In this document: piece by piece, positions 46,295-55,655 of the stretch | Layout: each line of letters begins with the position of its first letter | Numbering within the stretch: position 1 is the stretch's first letter | DNA from: Pseudomonadota bacterium | GTDB lineage: Bacteria > Bdellovibrionota > Bdellovibrionia > Bdellovibrionales > JACTMU01 | Assembly: GCA_014584465.1 (NCBI GenBank) | Contig: JACTMU010000012.1 | Coordinates: 31,333-95,332 of the forward strand | Direction of reading: 5' to 3' | Length of the DNA: 64,000 nt | Program-made: the position numbers and the translations under genes | The notes under the pieces: generated by a model | Databases searched by the model: none | Told to the model about the DNA's origin: nothing | Seen by the model: the letters and a program-made list of their open reading frames with translations, nothing else

Positions 46295-46711
46295 TTAGCG
46301 CGGAAGTTGACCAGAAATCAGAAGGTCCAGAATTTCCAAATGCTGCGCACGAAGAGCCAGACGTAGGGCTTCACGAGTTGACGATGGCCCATTGCGAAAG
46401 ACCTCTCGATAGCTTCGCTTTACAGTTTGAACCACCTGTCCCTCTTTGTAGATTCGACTGACAAGGAAGGGATTGTCGGTGCCCCAATCTTCTGTTTGAA
46501 GATGATATCGGAAGCCCTCGATTGAGACGTCTGAATTAAGACCTTTTTCCACTATGGATCCTTTCGATCCGAAAACTGTCTCATTATGAGTCAAAAAAGA
46601 CAAGCCCAATTCGAAAGTCAAGGCTAACGAAAGTCTGCTTTGTTCCGATAAGCCCTTCGTAGGGATTGGCGTCTGACCGCCTTTTGCCAGGACCATCGTG
46701 AGGAAGGGCAA
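46295..46711 (-). CDS. Unknown protein encoded just upstream of ftsE
   Basis: 138 residues if started at TTG 46711; no ATG with a ribosome site is seen and the open frame extends a little further upstream, so the start is uncertain. The second half (GFRYHLQTEDWGTDNPFLVSR and RSYREVFRNGPSSTREALRL) looks like a compact conserved domain ending in helices (LALRAQHLEILDLLISGQLP). No family is recognised. Its place 17 bases before ftsE suggests co-transcription with ftsEX-envC-ctpA. Confidence 0.5.
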   Translation of the reverse strand: MPFLTMVLAKGGQTPIPTKGLSEQSRLSLALTFELGLSFLTHNETVFGSKGSIVEKGLNSDVSIEGFRYHLQTEDWGTDNPFLVSRIYKEGQVVQTVKRSYREVFRNGPSSTREALRLALRAQHLEILDLLISGQLPR

Positions 46712-46828
46712 GTTGTGTAGGGTCGCCTCCAGATTGGGCAGAAAGTTGTGACAGAAAGGGAAGAGCGGTCACTCAGAGCCAGTGGACTTTGAAGATGAAC
46801 ATTGATCTGCGATGAAAGGAATTAGGAT

Positions 46829-48556
46829 TTGCTCAGTTTGTATCGATCTGTTTCTTTGGTTGGATTTCTAGCACTGATGATTGGATGTGGTTCTTCCATC
46901 GTATCTGAGCCGGACAGTGGGGATTCAGGTGGTGGCTCTACAGCGCCCGAGAAGGCGCTTTGTGGTGATTCGATTACCTATGCGGGTGGAGTTACAATTA
47001 CAGGAACGGCTAAATTTGAAATTCGACCCTCGACAAGTTCGGGACTTGGCGCTGTGGATACGACCAATAGAAAAGCGATTCGATATGCCGAAGTTGTTGT
47101 AAATAGTGGTTCTGGAACGATTGTTCAATGTGGTGATACAGATGAGACAGGGGGTTTTTCGCTGTCGGTTCCACAATCTAGCAGTTCTCACACCATTCTC
47201 GTACGATCTAGGGGCTCGAACAATTACGTAAATGCGAGTGTTTTGGATGCGCCCTCTTCAAGTGCTCCATATGAGATTTCTGTCTCCTTTACTCCAGATG
47301 AGAGTAAGGATGTTGGAGATCTCATTGCAAAAGGGTCAGGCAACCTTAAAGGAGGGGCATTCAACATCTTTGATCAGATCGTCAACGCAAACGAGTTTCT
47401 AAGAGAGACGGTAGATTCGACTCACTGTGCGACCCATGGATGTACGGCCTTTGCTGTTGCCCCGAAAGTTACCGTCTATTGGGCCAAAGGGGTGAATCCG
47501 GCAACCTATTTTGGGTATAATACACCACTGAGCTTTTATGTGCCCGATGCGGATACTCTCTACATTCTTGGAGGGGTGGATGGGGACACAGACAACTCGG
47601 ATACAGATCACTACGACAATTCAGTGATTCTTCATGAGTATGGCCACTTCATTGAGGACCAATATTCAAAGACCGACTCTCCTGGAGGGAGTCACAACGG
47701 AAATGCGGTCATTGACGCTCGACTGGCTTGGGGTGAAGGCTGGGCAAATTTTTTTCAATCTGCGATCACTGGGGAACCAGTTTATCGTGACACATATGGC
47801 AATCCCAGCGGAACAACTCAAGGAGTCTTTTTCAACTTGGATATCGAAGCCAGTTGTACCTCTGCCAATGGAGGTTGTGACTACTCGGCGCTCTCAGGGG
47901 AAGGAAATTTTCGGGAATTTTCCATCACTCGGTTTTTCTGGGACTTCATTGATCCCCATCCTGTTTCTTCTCAAGGTGGAGATGATGGAGAATCGGTCCA
48001 AGGGGACTTCGCAGAGCTTTGGACTGTGCTATCGGGCCCCTTTGCGGAGAGTTCCAACCATTTTCGAAATGTAGGTCTATTTCATGAAGAGCGATTGAAA
48101 TTGTCCAGTGCGACCGATGCAACTCAAATCTATTCATTAGAAAAACAGGATTCAAGTCAAGTTCAATATGCTCGAAAAATTTCAAAAGGCAGTTGCGGGG
48201 ATTATTCGATCCAGGAAACCAATTCATCCTATCTAAAACTTCAGAATTTGGCGTCATCTCATCAAATGACCACAAATGATTTTTTTCAGTATCAACACAG
48301 TGGGGGAAATCTAGCACTTACCTTGGAATATTCTCCAGCCTCTTCATCGGATGATCTTGATCTCTACATCTATGAGGAAGGATACACATTTGGTGTTGAA
48401 CCGATAGCCTATTCGAACAAAAGCAATGATGGGGGCAGTGAGGTGATCACAACATCACTTTCGGCCGGAGTCTATTTGATCAATGTTTATGTCTACAGCG
48501 GAACAGGCACCAAAGATTACAGTTTGTCCGTAGGGGGAACAACACTATGTCCTTAA
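46829..48556 (+). CDS. Lipoprotein zinc metalloprotease (HEYGH) with C-terminal PPC-like domain
   Basis: 575 residues from a TTG with AAGGA upstream. The lipobox is LMIGC (Cys at about 20), followed by a Ser/Gly spacer. Residues about 50-150 look like a carboxypeptidase-regulatory-like beta domain (GDTDETGGFSLSVPQ). The zinc site HEYGHFIEDQYS lies near residue 268, and DARLAWGEGWANFF about 30 residues later supplies a likely third Glu ligand. The C-terminal 90 residues (LALTLEYSPASSSDDLDLYIYE ... AGVYLINVYVYSGTGTKDYSLSV) match the bacterial pre-peptidase C-terminal fold. It is probably an anchored, surface-facing protease. The next gene overlaps by 10 bases. Confidence 0.78.
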   Translation: MLSLYRSVSLVGFLALMIGCGSSIVSEPDSGDSGGGSTAPEKALCGDSITYAGGVTITGTAKFEIRPSTSSGLGAVDTTNRKAIRYAEVVVNSGSGTIVQCGDTDETGGFSLSVPQSSSSHTILVRSRGSNNYVNASVLDAPSSSAPYEISVSFTPDESKDVGDLIAKGSGNLKGGAFNIFDQIVNANEFLRETVDSTHCATHGCTAFAVAPKVTVYWAKGVNPATYFGYNTPLSFYVPDADTLYILGGVDGDTDNSDTDHYDNSVILHEYGHFIEDQYSKTDSPGGSHNGNAVIDARLAWGEGWANFFQSAITGEPVYRDTYGNPSGTTQGVFFNLDIEASCTSANGGCDYSALSGEGNFREFSITRFFWDFIDPHPVSSQGGDDGESVQGDFAELWTVLSGPFAESSNHFRNVGLFHEERLKLSSATDATQIYSLEKQDSSQVQYARKISKGSCGDYSIQETNSSYLKLQNLASSHQMTTNDFFQYQHSGGNLALTLEYSPASSSDDLDLYIYEEGYTFGVEPIAYSNKSNDGGSEVITTSLSAGVYLINVYVYSGTGTKDYSLSVGGTTLCP

Positions 48557-49167
48557 TCAACGGCATCGAACCTGACACATCCAATGCATCACACAGCGAA
48601 TCTTACAGGAAGTGGATGCTCACGCTTCTTTGGTTGCTTTCGATTCTTCCACTCATCTTTTTCTTCTATGACCAGAGTTTTGAAGATATTTCAGTTTCAA
48701 CGCAATTTCCCGTTAAAGACATTTTGCGTCGCCAGCCGTCTCAAATTGAGGAGCTTCCTCACAAACCTCAAGGAAGCATTATGGTTGAAATCCTCACTCC
48801 GGAGAAGGCCGATCTCTCAAGTGGAGAGACCCTTACCTTGACCGGTCGCTTCACCATCTTGAATGACCTTAAGGAGGCTCGTTTTCAATGGATCATCCCT
48901 GATAAGGCAGTGGAGGCAGTGGATGGCGAATTGGAGGGAGAGCTTGGAAATCTGCTTTCCGGAGATCAACAAGAGGTGCAGATGGTGGTAAGGCCCCTAT
49001 CTTCAGAAGATTTTCAGATCCATTTTGAAGTCTATGGATGGGTCAATGGAGAACGACGTGGCAACATAACACAGTTTCACAGCAGTTCATTGAAATCGAC
49101 GGTCTCACCGTTCAATCAAAAGATGCAGTTTCAATTCAAAGGGAAACGACCTCGCATCATCTTCTAA
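48547..49167 (+). CDS. Membrane-anchored protein with Ig-like outer domain
   Basis: 206 residues. A short cytoplasmic N-terminus, one TM helix (LTLLWLLSILPLIFFFY), then an extracytoplasmic beta-type domain (GSIMVEILTPEKADLSSGET, ILNDLKEARFQWIIPDKA). It has no recognised family. It overlaps the metalloprotease gene by 10 bases, so it may be a partner, chaperone or inhibitor of it (inference). Confidence 0.55.
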   Translation: MSLINGIEPDTSNASHSESYRKWMLTLLWLLSILPLIFFFYDQSFEDISVSTQFPVKDILRRQPSQIEELPHKPQGSIMVEILTPEKADLSSGETLTLTGRFTILNDLKEARFQWIIPDKAVEAVDGELEGELGNLLSGDQQEVQMVVRPLSSEDFQIHFEVYGWVNGERRGNITQFHSSSLKSTVSPFNQKMQFQFKGKRPRIIF

Positions 49168-49219
49168 CCCCCCAGATCTGAAATTAGAAATTGAGAAATG
49201 GGTGGCATCCTTGAGAAAG

Positions 49220-49264
49220 CGAATTCACCATAAGTTTTTCGTAGACCAAGGCGGGCCGACGAAG
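49220..49264 (+). repeat. Dispersed repeat, partial copy 4
   Basis: A GCGAATTCACC lead-in (like the arm sequence), then ATAAGTTTTTCG and AGGCGGGCCGACGAAG, shared with the other copies. It ends 4 bases before the sufS stop codon, between convergent genes. It lacks the GGCTAGCC-containing right end. Confidence 0.75.
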
Positions 49265-49268
49265 AAAT

Positions 49269-50501
49269 CTAGGGTCGAACGAGTTCGATGGCCTTCAAGA
49301 GTCCTTTATGGAGAGCCTCGACATCTTCAGGTGTGTTGTAGAGGGAAAAGGAGACGCGCAACGATGTGGAGACACCCATTCGACGGTGAAGGGGCTGAGT
49401 GCAGTGGTGGCCAGAGCGTGCGGCGATTCCCTCTTTGTCGAGAATGTCTGCAAGGTCGTTGGGATGAGTTCCTTCAACAACCAGCGAGATGATGGCGGCC
49501 TTGTGAGAGGACTCTCCGAGGATTCGTAAGCCCTCAATGGTTTTGAGACGTTCGGTTGCAAGAGCCAATAGAGATCTCTTATGCTCTCTGATTGCACCCA
49601 TCCCTATGGACTGGACATAGTCAATGGTGGGTGCCATTGCAATAACTGCAGAGATGTTCGGTGTGCCTGCTTCAAATTTGTGGGGCAGATGGGTGTAGGT
49701 GGTTCCTTCCAGGGTGACTTCAGAAATCATCGATCCACCACCACGATAGGGTGGCATCTTTTCCAAAAGATCTCTCTTTCCGTAAAGAACGCCAACGCCA
49801 AAGGGGCCAAAGAGTTTGTGGGCTGAAAAGGCATAAAAATCACAATCCAAATCAGTCACATCGACAGGGATCGCCTGAATTCCCTGGGCACCGTCAACCA
49901 TAACGGGGATTCCCTTTGAATGAGCAAGGGAAATGATCTCTTTGATGGGCGTGATTGTTCCTAGAACATTTGAGCATTGAGTGATCGAAAGGAATTTTGT
50001 GTGAGGTGAAATCTGAGATGCAACATCAGAAACTGAGAATTCACCGAATTCATCAAAAGGAACAAAGCGGACCTTGCAACCAATCCGCTCAGAAAGCATC
50101 TGCCAAGGGACAATATTAGAGTGGTGTTCCATTTCTGTAATGAGAACTTCATCGCCTTCCTTTAGAAAGGCTCCCCCAAAGCTCTGAGCCACAAGATTGA
50201 TGGAATCGGTGGTCCCCGAAGTAAAGATAATTTGTGAGGGATCCTGAGCGCCGATGAACGTGGCGACCTTTTCGCGGCTGGCCTCAAAGTGTTCTGTGGC
50301 TTTTGCGCTCAATTGATGGACGCCTCGATGAACGTTCGAAGCCTCAAGACTGTAGAAGTTTGTTATACGATCAATGACAGGTTTGGCCTTGAGTGCGGTT
50401 GCAGCACTGTCCAAATAGACGAGTCTTTTGCCCCAAATCTTTTGTTGCAAAGCTGGGAAGTCTCGAAGTCGTGTAGCTTCATCTAAAAGAGATTTCATCA
50501 T
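49269..50501 (-). CDS. sufS: Cysteine desulfurase SufS
   Basis: 410 residues from the ATG at 50501, which overlaps the sufD TGA and has AGGAG 5 bases upstream. It is a fold-type I PLP enzyme: the Lys in FSAHKLFGPFGVG binds PLP, and catalytic Cys lies in ARSGHHCTQP (group II desulfurase). It takes sulfur from cysteine for Fe-S assembly on SufBCD. No separate SufE or SufU is in the operon. Confidence 0.95.
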   Translation of the reverse strand: MMKSLLDEATRLRDFPALQQKIWGKRLVYLDSAATALKAKPVIDRITNFYSLEASNVHRGVHQLSAKATEHFEASREKVATFIGAQDPSQIIFTSGTTDSINLVAQSFGGAFLKEGDEVLITEMEHHSNIVPWQMLSERIGCKVRFVPFDEFGEFSVSDVASQISPHTKFLSITQCSNVLGTITPIKEIISLAHSKGIPVMVDGAQGIQAIPVDVTDLDCDFYAFSAHKLFGPFGVGVLYGKRDLLEKMPPYRGGGSMISEVTLEGTTYTHLPHKFEAGTPNISAVIAMAPTIDYVQSIGMGAIREHKRSLLALATERLKTIEGLRILGESSHKAAIISLVVEGTHPNDLADILDKEGIAARSGHHCTQPLHRRMGVSTSLRVSFSLYNTPEDVEALHKGLLKAIELVRP

Positions 50502-51838
50502 GCATTCTCCTGGCGGGTCCATTTAAGATTGCAGAAAAAGTCTTTTGCAAGATGGTGGACCCGGTCACGGATCTCCTTGGTTGGCAAATGAAAAAGGGTC
50601 TCTTCAACGAATGAGCGGCTGAGGATCTCGACGGAAGTGTCACGATCAATCCCTCGGCTCTGAAAATAGAAGAGTTCATCGTCACTCAACTGACCAATCG
50701 TAGCTCCATGGGTGCACTTCACATCATCAGTGGCAATCTCAAGCTGGGGCCTTGTGTCGACCTCTGCACTTGGGCTCAACAGAAGATTCTTATTGAGTTG
50801 ATGGGCTTCAACGCCAGGACAATCAGGTTCAACCACAATCTTGCCGTGAAAGGAGCATTGAGTTGAATCTGCAAGAATGCCCTTATAGATCTGTCGACTC
50901 ACAGTCTGAGGGGCTTTATGGATCAGTGTCGTTTGGTGAGAGCTTCGACTCGTCTCCTTTGCGAGGTAGATGCCACAAAGCTGAGCCTGGGCTCCTGTTT
51001 CTGCAAGTTCGACCCAACTGTCGTGCTTTGAAGAGGCTCCTCCTGTTGAAAAACCAAAGAGATTGAGGCCTCCATCCCTTAAAATATGAGCTGAGACCTC
51101 ACCAAAATGAGCAGAGCTTTCGTTTCCTGAGTAAGATTTGACGAGATGAAGTTGAGCATGAGTCCCAACTTGAGCATGGATTGTGGAGGTGGTCAGACAC
51201 TCGGACGATTCCATGGCAAAATGGGTCTCCGTAACTGTGGCCTCTGCATCTTTTTCAAGTACAATGAAACTCTTAGAGTGGGAAGAGAGGTTTTCTCCTT
51301 CAGAAATGTGGACAATATGAATAGCCCTATCCAGCTGAACTCCTTGATGAACCCAGATGACGCTGGCTTCAAAGAAATAGGCAAGATTGAGAGCCATAAA
51401 TGGATTGGAAAAATCTCTTGGGGTAAAATGTTGAATATGATCTCGGATCTTCGTTTGAACCTCAGATGAGATGTCATCAGAGTTGAAAATGGAAGAGAGC
51501 GGTCTCAGGATCACTCCCTCGGGAAGATTCTCAGTTTGAGAAAGTGAGTGGCAATAGTGACCGTTGAGAAAGACGAATCGAAGATCATCTCGGTGGATCC
51601 ACGGTAAGATCTCGTGTCGTTCAAAGAGATCTTTCATCCCCACTATGGGTTTAGGCCACTTGTAGGATCGGTTCTCAATGTTTTTCAAGCGAGTGTGTCG
51701 CCAATCCTCCCACTTCTTTGTGGGGAGGCCTAGGCGTTTGAAATCCTGTGCACCTCTTTCTCGCAAATCTCGTAACCAAAGCAAGCTGGGAGGCATCTTA
51801 GAACTGGCAGCAGCTTCGAGAGGACTTAAAAGATCCAT
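50498..51838 (-). CDS. sufD: Fe-S assembly protein SufD
   Basis: 446 residues of the SufB/SufD beta-helix family. SufD traits include the C-terminal DVKCTHGATIGQLSDDELFYFQSRGI and an extended N-terminal helical region. It forms the SufBC2D scaffold with SufB and SufC. It abuts sufC directly (51838/51839) and overlaps sufS. Confidence 0.94.
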   Translation of the reverse strand: MDLLSPLEAAASSKMPPSLLWLRDLRERGAQDFKRLGLPTKKWEDWRHTRLKNIENRSYKWPKPIVGMKDLFERHEILPWIHRDDLRFVFLNGHYCHSLSQTENLPEGVILRPLSSIFNSDDISSEVQTKIRDHIQHFTPRDFSNPFMALNLAYFFEASVIWVHQGVQLDRAIHIVHISEGENLSSHSKSFIVLEKDAEATVTETHFAMESSECLTTSTIHAQVGTHAQLHLVKSYSGNESSAHFGEVSAHILRDGGLNLFGFSTGGASSKHDSWVELAETGAQAQLCGIYLAKETSRSSHQTTLIHKAPQTVSRQIYKGILADSTQCSFHGKIVVEPDCPGVEAHQLNKNLLLSPSAEVDTRPQLEIATDDVKCTHGATIGQLSDDELFYFQSRGIDRDTSVEILSRSFVEETLFHLPTKEIRDRVHHLAKDFFCNLKWTRQENA

Positions 51839-52624
51839 TTAAGCATTTCCTCCTGCGTCGGCAGGGCTCTTGTCGCCTTGAATCCAATCGTAACCGCGCT
51901 CTTCAAGTTTTAAGGCCAACTCTTTCTTTCCCGTTTCAATGATCCTTCCATGGGCCAAAACATGAACAAAATCTGGAACGATAAAATTAAGAAGTCGTTG
52001 ATAATGGGTTACCAGTACAATGGCATTCTTTGAACTCTTGAGTCGATTGATTCCATTAGAAACAACTTTGAGTGCATCAATGTCGAGCCCAGAGTCTGTT
52101 TCATCTAAGAAAGCAAGGCGTGGTGCTAAAAGAGCCATCTGAAGGATCTCATTTCTCTTCTTTTCGCCGCCGGAAAACCCAGAGTTAACAGGACGTTCGA
52201 GGAATGAAGGTTTCATTTCTACTATCTTAAGTTTTTCTTCAACGAGTTTACGAAACTGTTCATCATTCATCTCAGGGCTACCGTGATATTTGCATAAGGA
52301 GTTGAATGAGGTTTTAAGAAAGCCAAAGTTGGTGATCCCTGGGATTTCGATAGGGTATTGAAACGCAAGAAAAACACCCTCTTTGGCGCGCACATCAGTT
52401 TCCATCTCCAGAAGGTTTTTAGTTTGAAGGCCGACCTTATATTCAATGGAGCCCTTTGTGACGACATATCGTGGATCACCGGCGATCACCTTTGCAAGCG
52501 TACTCTTACCAGATCCGTTTGGGCCCATGATGGCATGCACTTCACCAGGATTGATTGTGAGATTGATTCCTTTGAGAATCTCTTTCCCGTCTACTTTTAC
52601 ATGGAGATCTTTAATTTCGAGCAT
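51839..52624 (-). CDS. sufC: Fe-S assembly ATPase SufC
   Basis: 261 residues. Walker A GPNGSGKSTLAKVIAG, SufC-type signature FSGGEKKRNEILQMALL, Walker B LAFLDETDSGLD and switch His in LVTHYQRLL. It is an ABC ATPase subunit of the SufBCD scaffold. sufB ends 36 bases upstream. Confidence 0.97.
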   Translation of the reverse strand: MLEIKDLHVKVDGKEILKGINLTINPGEVHAIMGPNGSGKSTLAKVIAGDPRYVVTKGSIEYKVGLQTKNLLEMETDVRAKEGVFLAFQYPIEIPGITNFGFLKTSFNSLCKYHGSPEMNDEQFRKLVEEKLKIVEMKPSFLERPVNSGFSGGEKKRNEILQMALLAPRLAFLDETDSGLDIDALKVVSNGINRLKSSKNAIVLVTHYQRLLNFIVPDFVHVLAHGRIIETGKKELALKLEERGYDWIQGDKSPADAGGNA

Positions 52625-52660
52625 CTCTAGCTCCTTTTCGAAAAACGGATTGATTAAATA

Positions 52661-54106
52661 TCAGCCCACGCTGTTTTCCAATTTCATTTCAATAAGTTTG
52701 ACGGCTTCCACCGAAAACTCTAGGGGTAGGGTCTTGAACACCTCTTTGCAGAACCCGTTGACGATCAAAGAGACTGCAGCCTCTGTATCAAGACCCCTTG
52801 ATTTTAAGTAGAAGATCTGCTCTTCGCTGATTCGCGAAGTGCTGGCCTCATGTTCCAAAGTTGCACTTTGATTCTGAACCTCAATGGTGGGGTAGGTGTT
52901 GGCGAAACACTTATTCCCAACCAACAGAGAATCACACTGTGAAAAATTACGGGCATTTTGTGCCGAAGGCAGGACCTTGACGAGGCCACGATAGGCATTG
53001 GAAGAGTGACCCGAAGAGATCCCCTTAGAGATGATCGTGCTCTTGGTGTTTTTCCCAATGTGGATCATTTTTGTGCCAGTATCTGCTTGCATATAATCGT
53101 GAGTGAGGGCTACCGAATAGAACGCACCCACCGAATCATCTCCCAACAAAACACAACTTGGATATTTCCAAGTGATGGCAGATCCCGATTCGACTTGAGT
53201 CCAGGAAATTTTTGATCTTGCGCCCAAACATTTGCCTCGCTTAGTTACGAAGTTATAAACGCCGCCGTGACCCTCTTTATCCCCTGTGTACCAGTTCTGA
53301 ACTGTTGAGTACCGAATCTCAGCATCTTCAAGGGCAACAAGTTCCACAACGGCAGCGTGAAGCTGTTTCCGGTCTCTTACGGGTGCGGTGCAACCTTCAA
53401 GATAGTTTACAAAGCTTCCCTTATCGGCAATGACCAAGGTTCGTTCAAACTGTCCAGTGTCCTGGGCATTGATTCGAAAATAGGTGGAGAGGTCAACAGG
53501 ACATTTCACCCCTGGAGGAATGTAACAAAACGAACCGTCCGTGAAGACGGCACTGTTGAGCGCAGAATAAAAGTTGTCGGCCGGTGGAACCACTGAACCC
53601 AGATATTTCTTAATAAGGTCAGGATGTTTTTTAATGGCCTCCGAGATCGAACAAAAGATAACTCCATGCTTTTCTAAGAGTTCCTGATGAGTGGTGCCAA
53701 CAGAGACACTGTCAAAAACCGCATCCACAGCGACGCCGGAGAGCCTTTTTTGCTCTCCAAGCGGAATTCCTAATTTCTCAAAAGTCTTTAGGAGTTCGGG
53801 GTCAAGGTCGCTCAGTTGCTTTGGCCCCTCTTCCATCTTTTTGGGAGCGGAGTAGTATCGCATCTTTTGAAAATCAATGGGATCATACTTAAGATGGGCC
53901 CATTTGGGTTCGGTCATGCCAAGCCACTGTTTGAAGGCTTTAAGTCGCTTTTCCAACATGAAGGGGGGCTCCCCCTTTTTTTCTGAGATCATTCGAATGA
54001 TTTGTTCGTTAAGTCCAAGCGGAACTTCGTCCACCGCAATGTCGGTGACAAATCCATACTTGTACTCTTGATCATCATCTTGAAAAGGATTCATAGCGGA
54101 ATTCAT
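52661..54106 (-). CDS. sufB: Fe-S assembly scaffold SufB
   Basis: 481 residues. [45 protein letters not shown] and [21 protein letters not shown] are characteristic SufB segments; the C-terminal [20 protein letters not shown] is conserved. It is the main scaffold for cluster assembly. The ATG overlaps the regulator's stop by 4 bases; a second in-frame ATG lies four codons on. Confidence 0.97.
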   Translation of the reverse strand: MNSAMNPFQDDDQEYKYGFVTDIAVDEVPLGLNEQIIRMISEKKGEPPFMLEKRLKAFKQWLGMTEPKWAHLKYDPIDFQKMRYYSAPKKMEEGPKQLSDLDPELLKTFEKLGIPLGEQKRLSGVAVDAVFDSVSVGTTHQELLEKHGVIFCSISEAIKKHPDLIKKYLGSVVPPADNFYSALNSAVFTDGSFCYIPPGVKCPVDLSTYFRINAQDTGQFERTLVIADKGSFVNYLEGCTAPVRDRKQLHAAVVELVALEDAEIRYSTVQNWYTGDKEGHGGVYNFVTKRGKCLGARSKISWTQVESGSAITWKYPSCVLLGDDSVGAFYSVALTHDYMQADTGTKMIHIGKNTKSTIISKGISSGHSSNAYRGLVKVLPSAQNARNFSQCDSLLVGNKCFANTYPTIEVQNQSATLEHEASTSRISEEQIFYLKSRGLDTEAAVSLIVNGFCKEVFKTLPLEFSVEAVKLIEMKLENSVG

Positions 54107-54630
54107 GAGTGAGTGCCCTCTAGGTTAGCCACGGACTGCTGCCAACTCTTTGTTACATTTGGATCCATTTGATGTGTAAGTTGACCAGGTAATGGAGGCG
54201 ATCGTCCATCCAAAAGCTCCTTAAGTGTCATTGCTTTGTAAAATTCGGCCAAACGCCGGTTGAGGTATTCGAGGCTCGGGAGGATGTTGCACGTCTTTGC
54301 AATCTGGCAACGCTCCTCTCTGCTCTGTGAGTCGTTTATGGATTGCGTTGAACATTTAAGGATGGAGGCGCTGCCCATGATCACCTCAACCAGCTGGTAA
54401 AAGGAGAGTTTGCCGAGGTCTCGAATCAGTGCGTAGCCTCCATGGATTCCCTGTTCCGAGCGGAGCCATCCAGCGTGGGTGAACGTTTGAAGAATGCGTG
54501 ACATTGCGTCAAAAGGTGCGCCTTGACTCTCGCAGATCTCCTTGGCAGTAGAAAGTTCACCAGGGGCCTTTTGATAGAGATGTTTTAGGGCCATGACGCC
54601 ATATTCCAATTTGCGGTTCAGTTGAATCAC
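54103..54630 (-). CDS. Rrf2-family regulator (IscR/SufR-type) of the suf operon
   Basis: 175 residues from the GTG at 54630 (GGGGG about 9 bases upstream); a longer ATG start at 54720 adds 30 residues upstream of the likely promoter. Winged helix: [37 protein letters not shown], then wing [13 protein letters not shown]. Three cysteines ([18 protein letters not shown]) with spacing of about 16 and 6 residues could bind an Fe-S cluster, although the first gap is longer than in IscR. It is first in the operon, so autoregulation by cluster status is likely. Confidence 0.85.
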   Translation of the reverse strand: MIQLNRKLEYGVMALKHLYQKAPGELSTAKEICESQGAPFDAMSRILQTFTHAGWLRSEQGIHGGYALIRDLGKLSFYQLVEVIMGSASILKCSTQSINDSQSREERCQIAKTCNILPSLEYLNRRLAEFYKAMTLKELLDGRSPPLPGQLTHQMDPNVTKSWQQSVANLEGTHS

Positions 54631-54660
54631 TGTTTTAAACCCCCTTTTTTGTGCGCCACG

Positions 54661-54689
54661 AGGATAGGAGAGAGTCGATAGATGGTCAA
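54661..54689 (-). promoter_or_regulatory. Predicted sigma-70 promoter of the suf operon
   Basis: On the reverse strand, TTGACC (54684-54689), a 17-nt spacer, then TATCCT (54661-54666). This places a transcript start shortly before the GTG at 54630. An Rrf2 site would be expected to overlap it. Confidence 0.55.
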
Positions 54690-54777
54690 CGAAATAAGTC
54701 AATTTTAAGCTTAATTTCATTATCCTAATGTGATTGCCCTTAAGGTTTTAATAGAAATTTCAAATGGTTAAATTAGT

Positions 54778-55641
54778 ATGAAAGCATTCAAAAACATCGC
54801 ATTGATTAGCCTGATCACCATATTAGGGGTAACGGCCACCCTATTTTTATTGCGATGGTTGGCCTTTCAGACCTCCTACAAAGAGAGGGAATCTCTCTTT
54901 CTTGATTCAAAAGGAGAGTCGTTAGGAATCATGTCTCCAGGGCCAGGCGAACGGTTGGGTTTCCACATTGTTGCGCTGGGAGGCGATGCGGGCGAAGACC
55001 TCTCGCCTCACTCGTTGGAGTCATTGGATCGGGCACTTCAGATAAGTCGGGACATTGTGCTTGAGATGGATGTCCATCAGACCAAGGAGGAAGATCTTGT
55101 GGTTTCACGGGGTCTAACGAAGGATGGCGATCCTCTGGGCGAGAAACTCCTGCTTGAGGAAGCTCTTGGTCGTTATAGAACCTCTCGCATTGTACTGGAT
55201 ATCAAAAGCAATGTTCCAAACATTCATATCCGTCTCTATGAACTGCTTAAGACGGTTCAAATGGTCTCAAGAGTGATCATCCAAAGCGATTATGATCTTA
55301 TCTTGTCTGCGATCAAGCAGTTGGATCCCAAGATTAAGGTCGGCACGGGCCAGGGTGAGATGACTCGTGCAATGATCTTTGCCTCATTGTTCCTTGAACC
55401 TATGTCAGTTATTTCAGGGGATATCTTTGTTTCGCCTCTTTACAAGGGGAAAGAGGTGATTCTTTCAAATCGCTTGATTCAAGAACTTCATCGTCGCCAT
55501 CTCCCTGTTTTTGTCTCCTCAATTGAGAGTTATGAAGAGCTCAAGGTTGCCTTTGAAAAAGGAGTGGATGGCGTTATGACAGCTCGTCCCAGTTTTATTT
55601 TTCATTCCATGAGAGAGCTTGCTCTGAGCCGTAAGAAGTAA
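54778..55641 (+). CDS. Membrane-anchored GDPD-fold protein lacking catalytic residues
   Basis: 287 residues. One N-terminal TM helix, then a TIM-barrel with the layout of glycerophosphodiester phosphodiesterases: LESLDRALQISRDIVLEMDVHQTKEEDLVVS. The family's H-R-G becomes ALGGDAG, E-N-T becomes SPHS, and the V-x-x-H-D motif becomes VVSRG, so both catalytic His residues appear lost while E-M-D is kept. RIVLDIKSN and VDGVMTARPSF correspond to later barrel strands. It is probably a non-enzymatic or altered member. It lies just ahead of tolQ (14 bases), possibly in the same transcript. Confidence 0.6.
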   Translation: MKAFKNIALISLITILGVTATLFLLRWLAFQTSYKERESLFLDSKGESLGIMSPGPGERLGFHIVALGGDAGEDLSPHSLESLDRALQISRDIVLEMDVHQTKEEDLVVSRGLTKDGDPLGEKLLLEEALGRYRTSRIVLDIKSNVPNIHIRLYELLKTVQMVSRVIIQSDYDLILSAIKQLDPKIKVGTGQGEMTRAMIFASLFLEPMSVISGDIFVSPLYKGKEVILSNRLIQELHRRHLPVFVSSIESYEELKVAFEKGVDGVMTARPSFIFHSMRELALSRKK

Positions 55642-55655
55642 TAGCCTCTACCTTA

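Noticed and set aside
49202..49492. Forward frame of 96 codons overlapping the sufS 3' end and repeat copy 4
   Set aside because: It is antisense to sufS, Arg-rich and starts inside the repeat.
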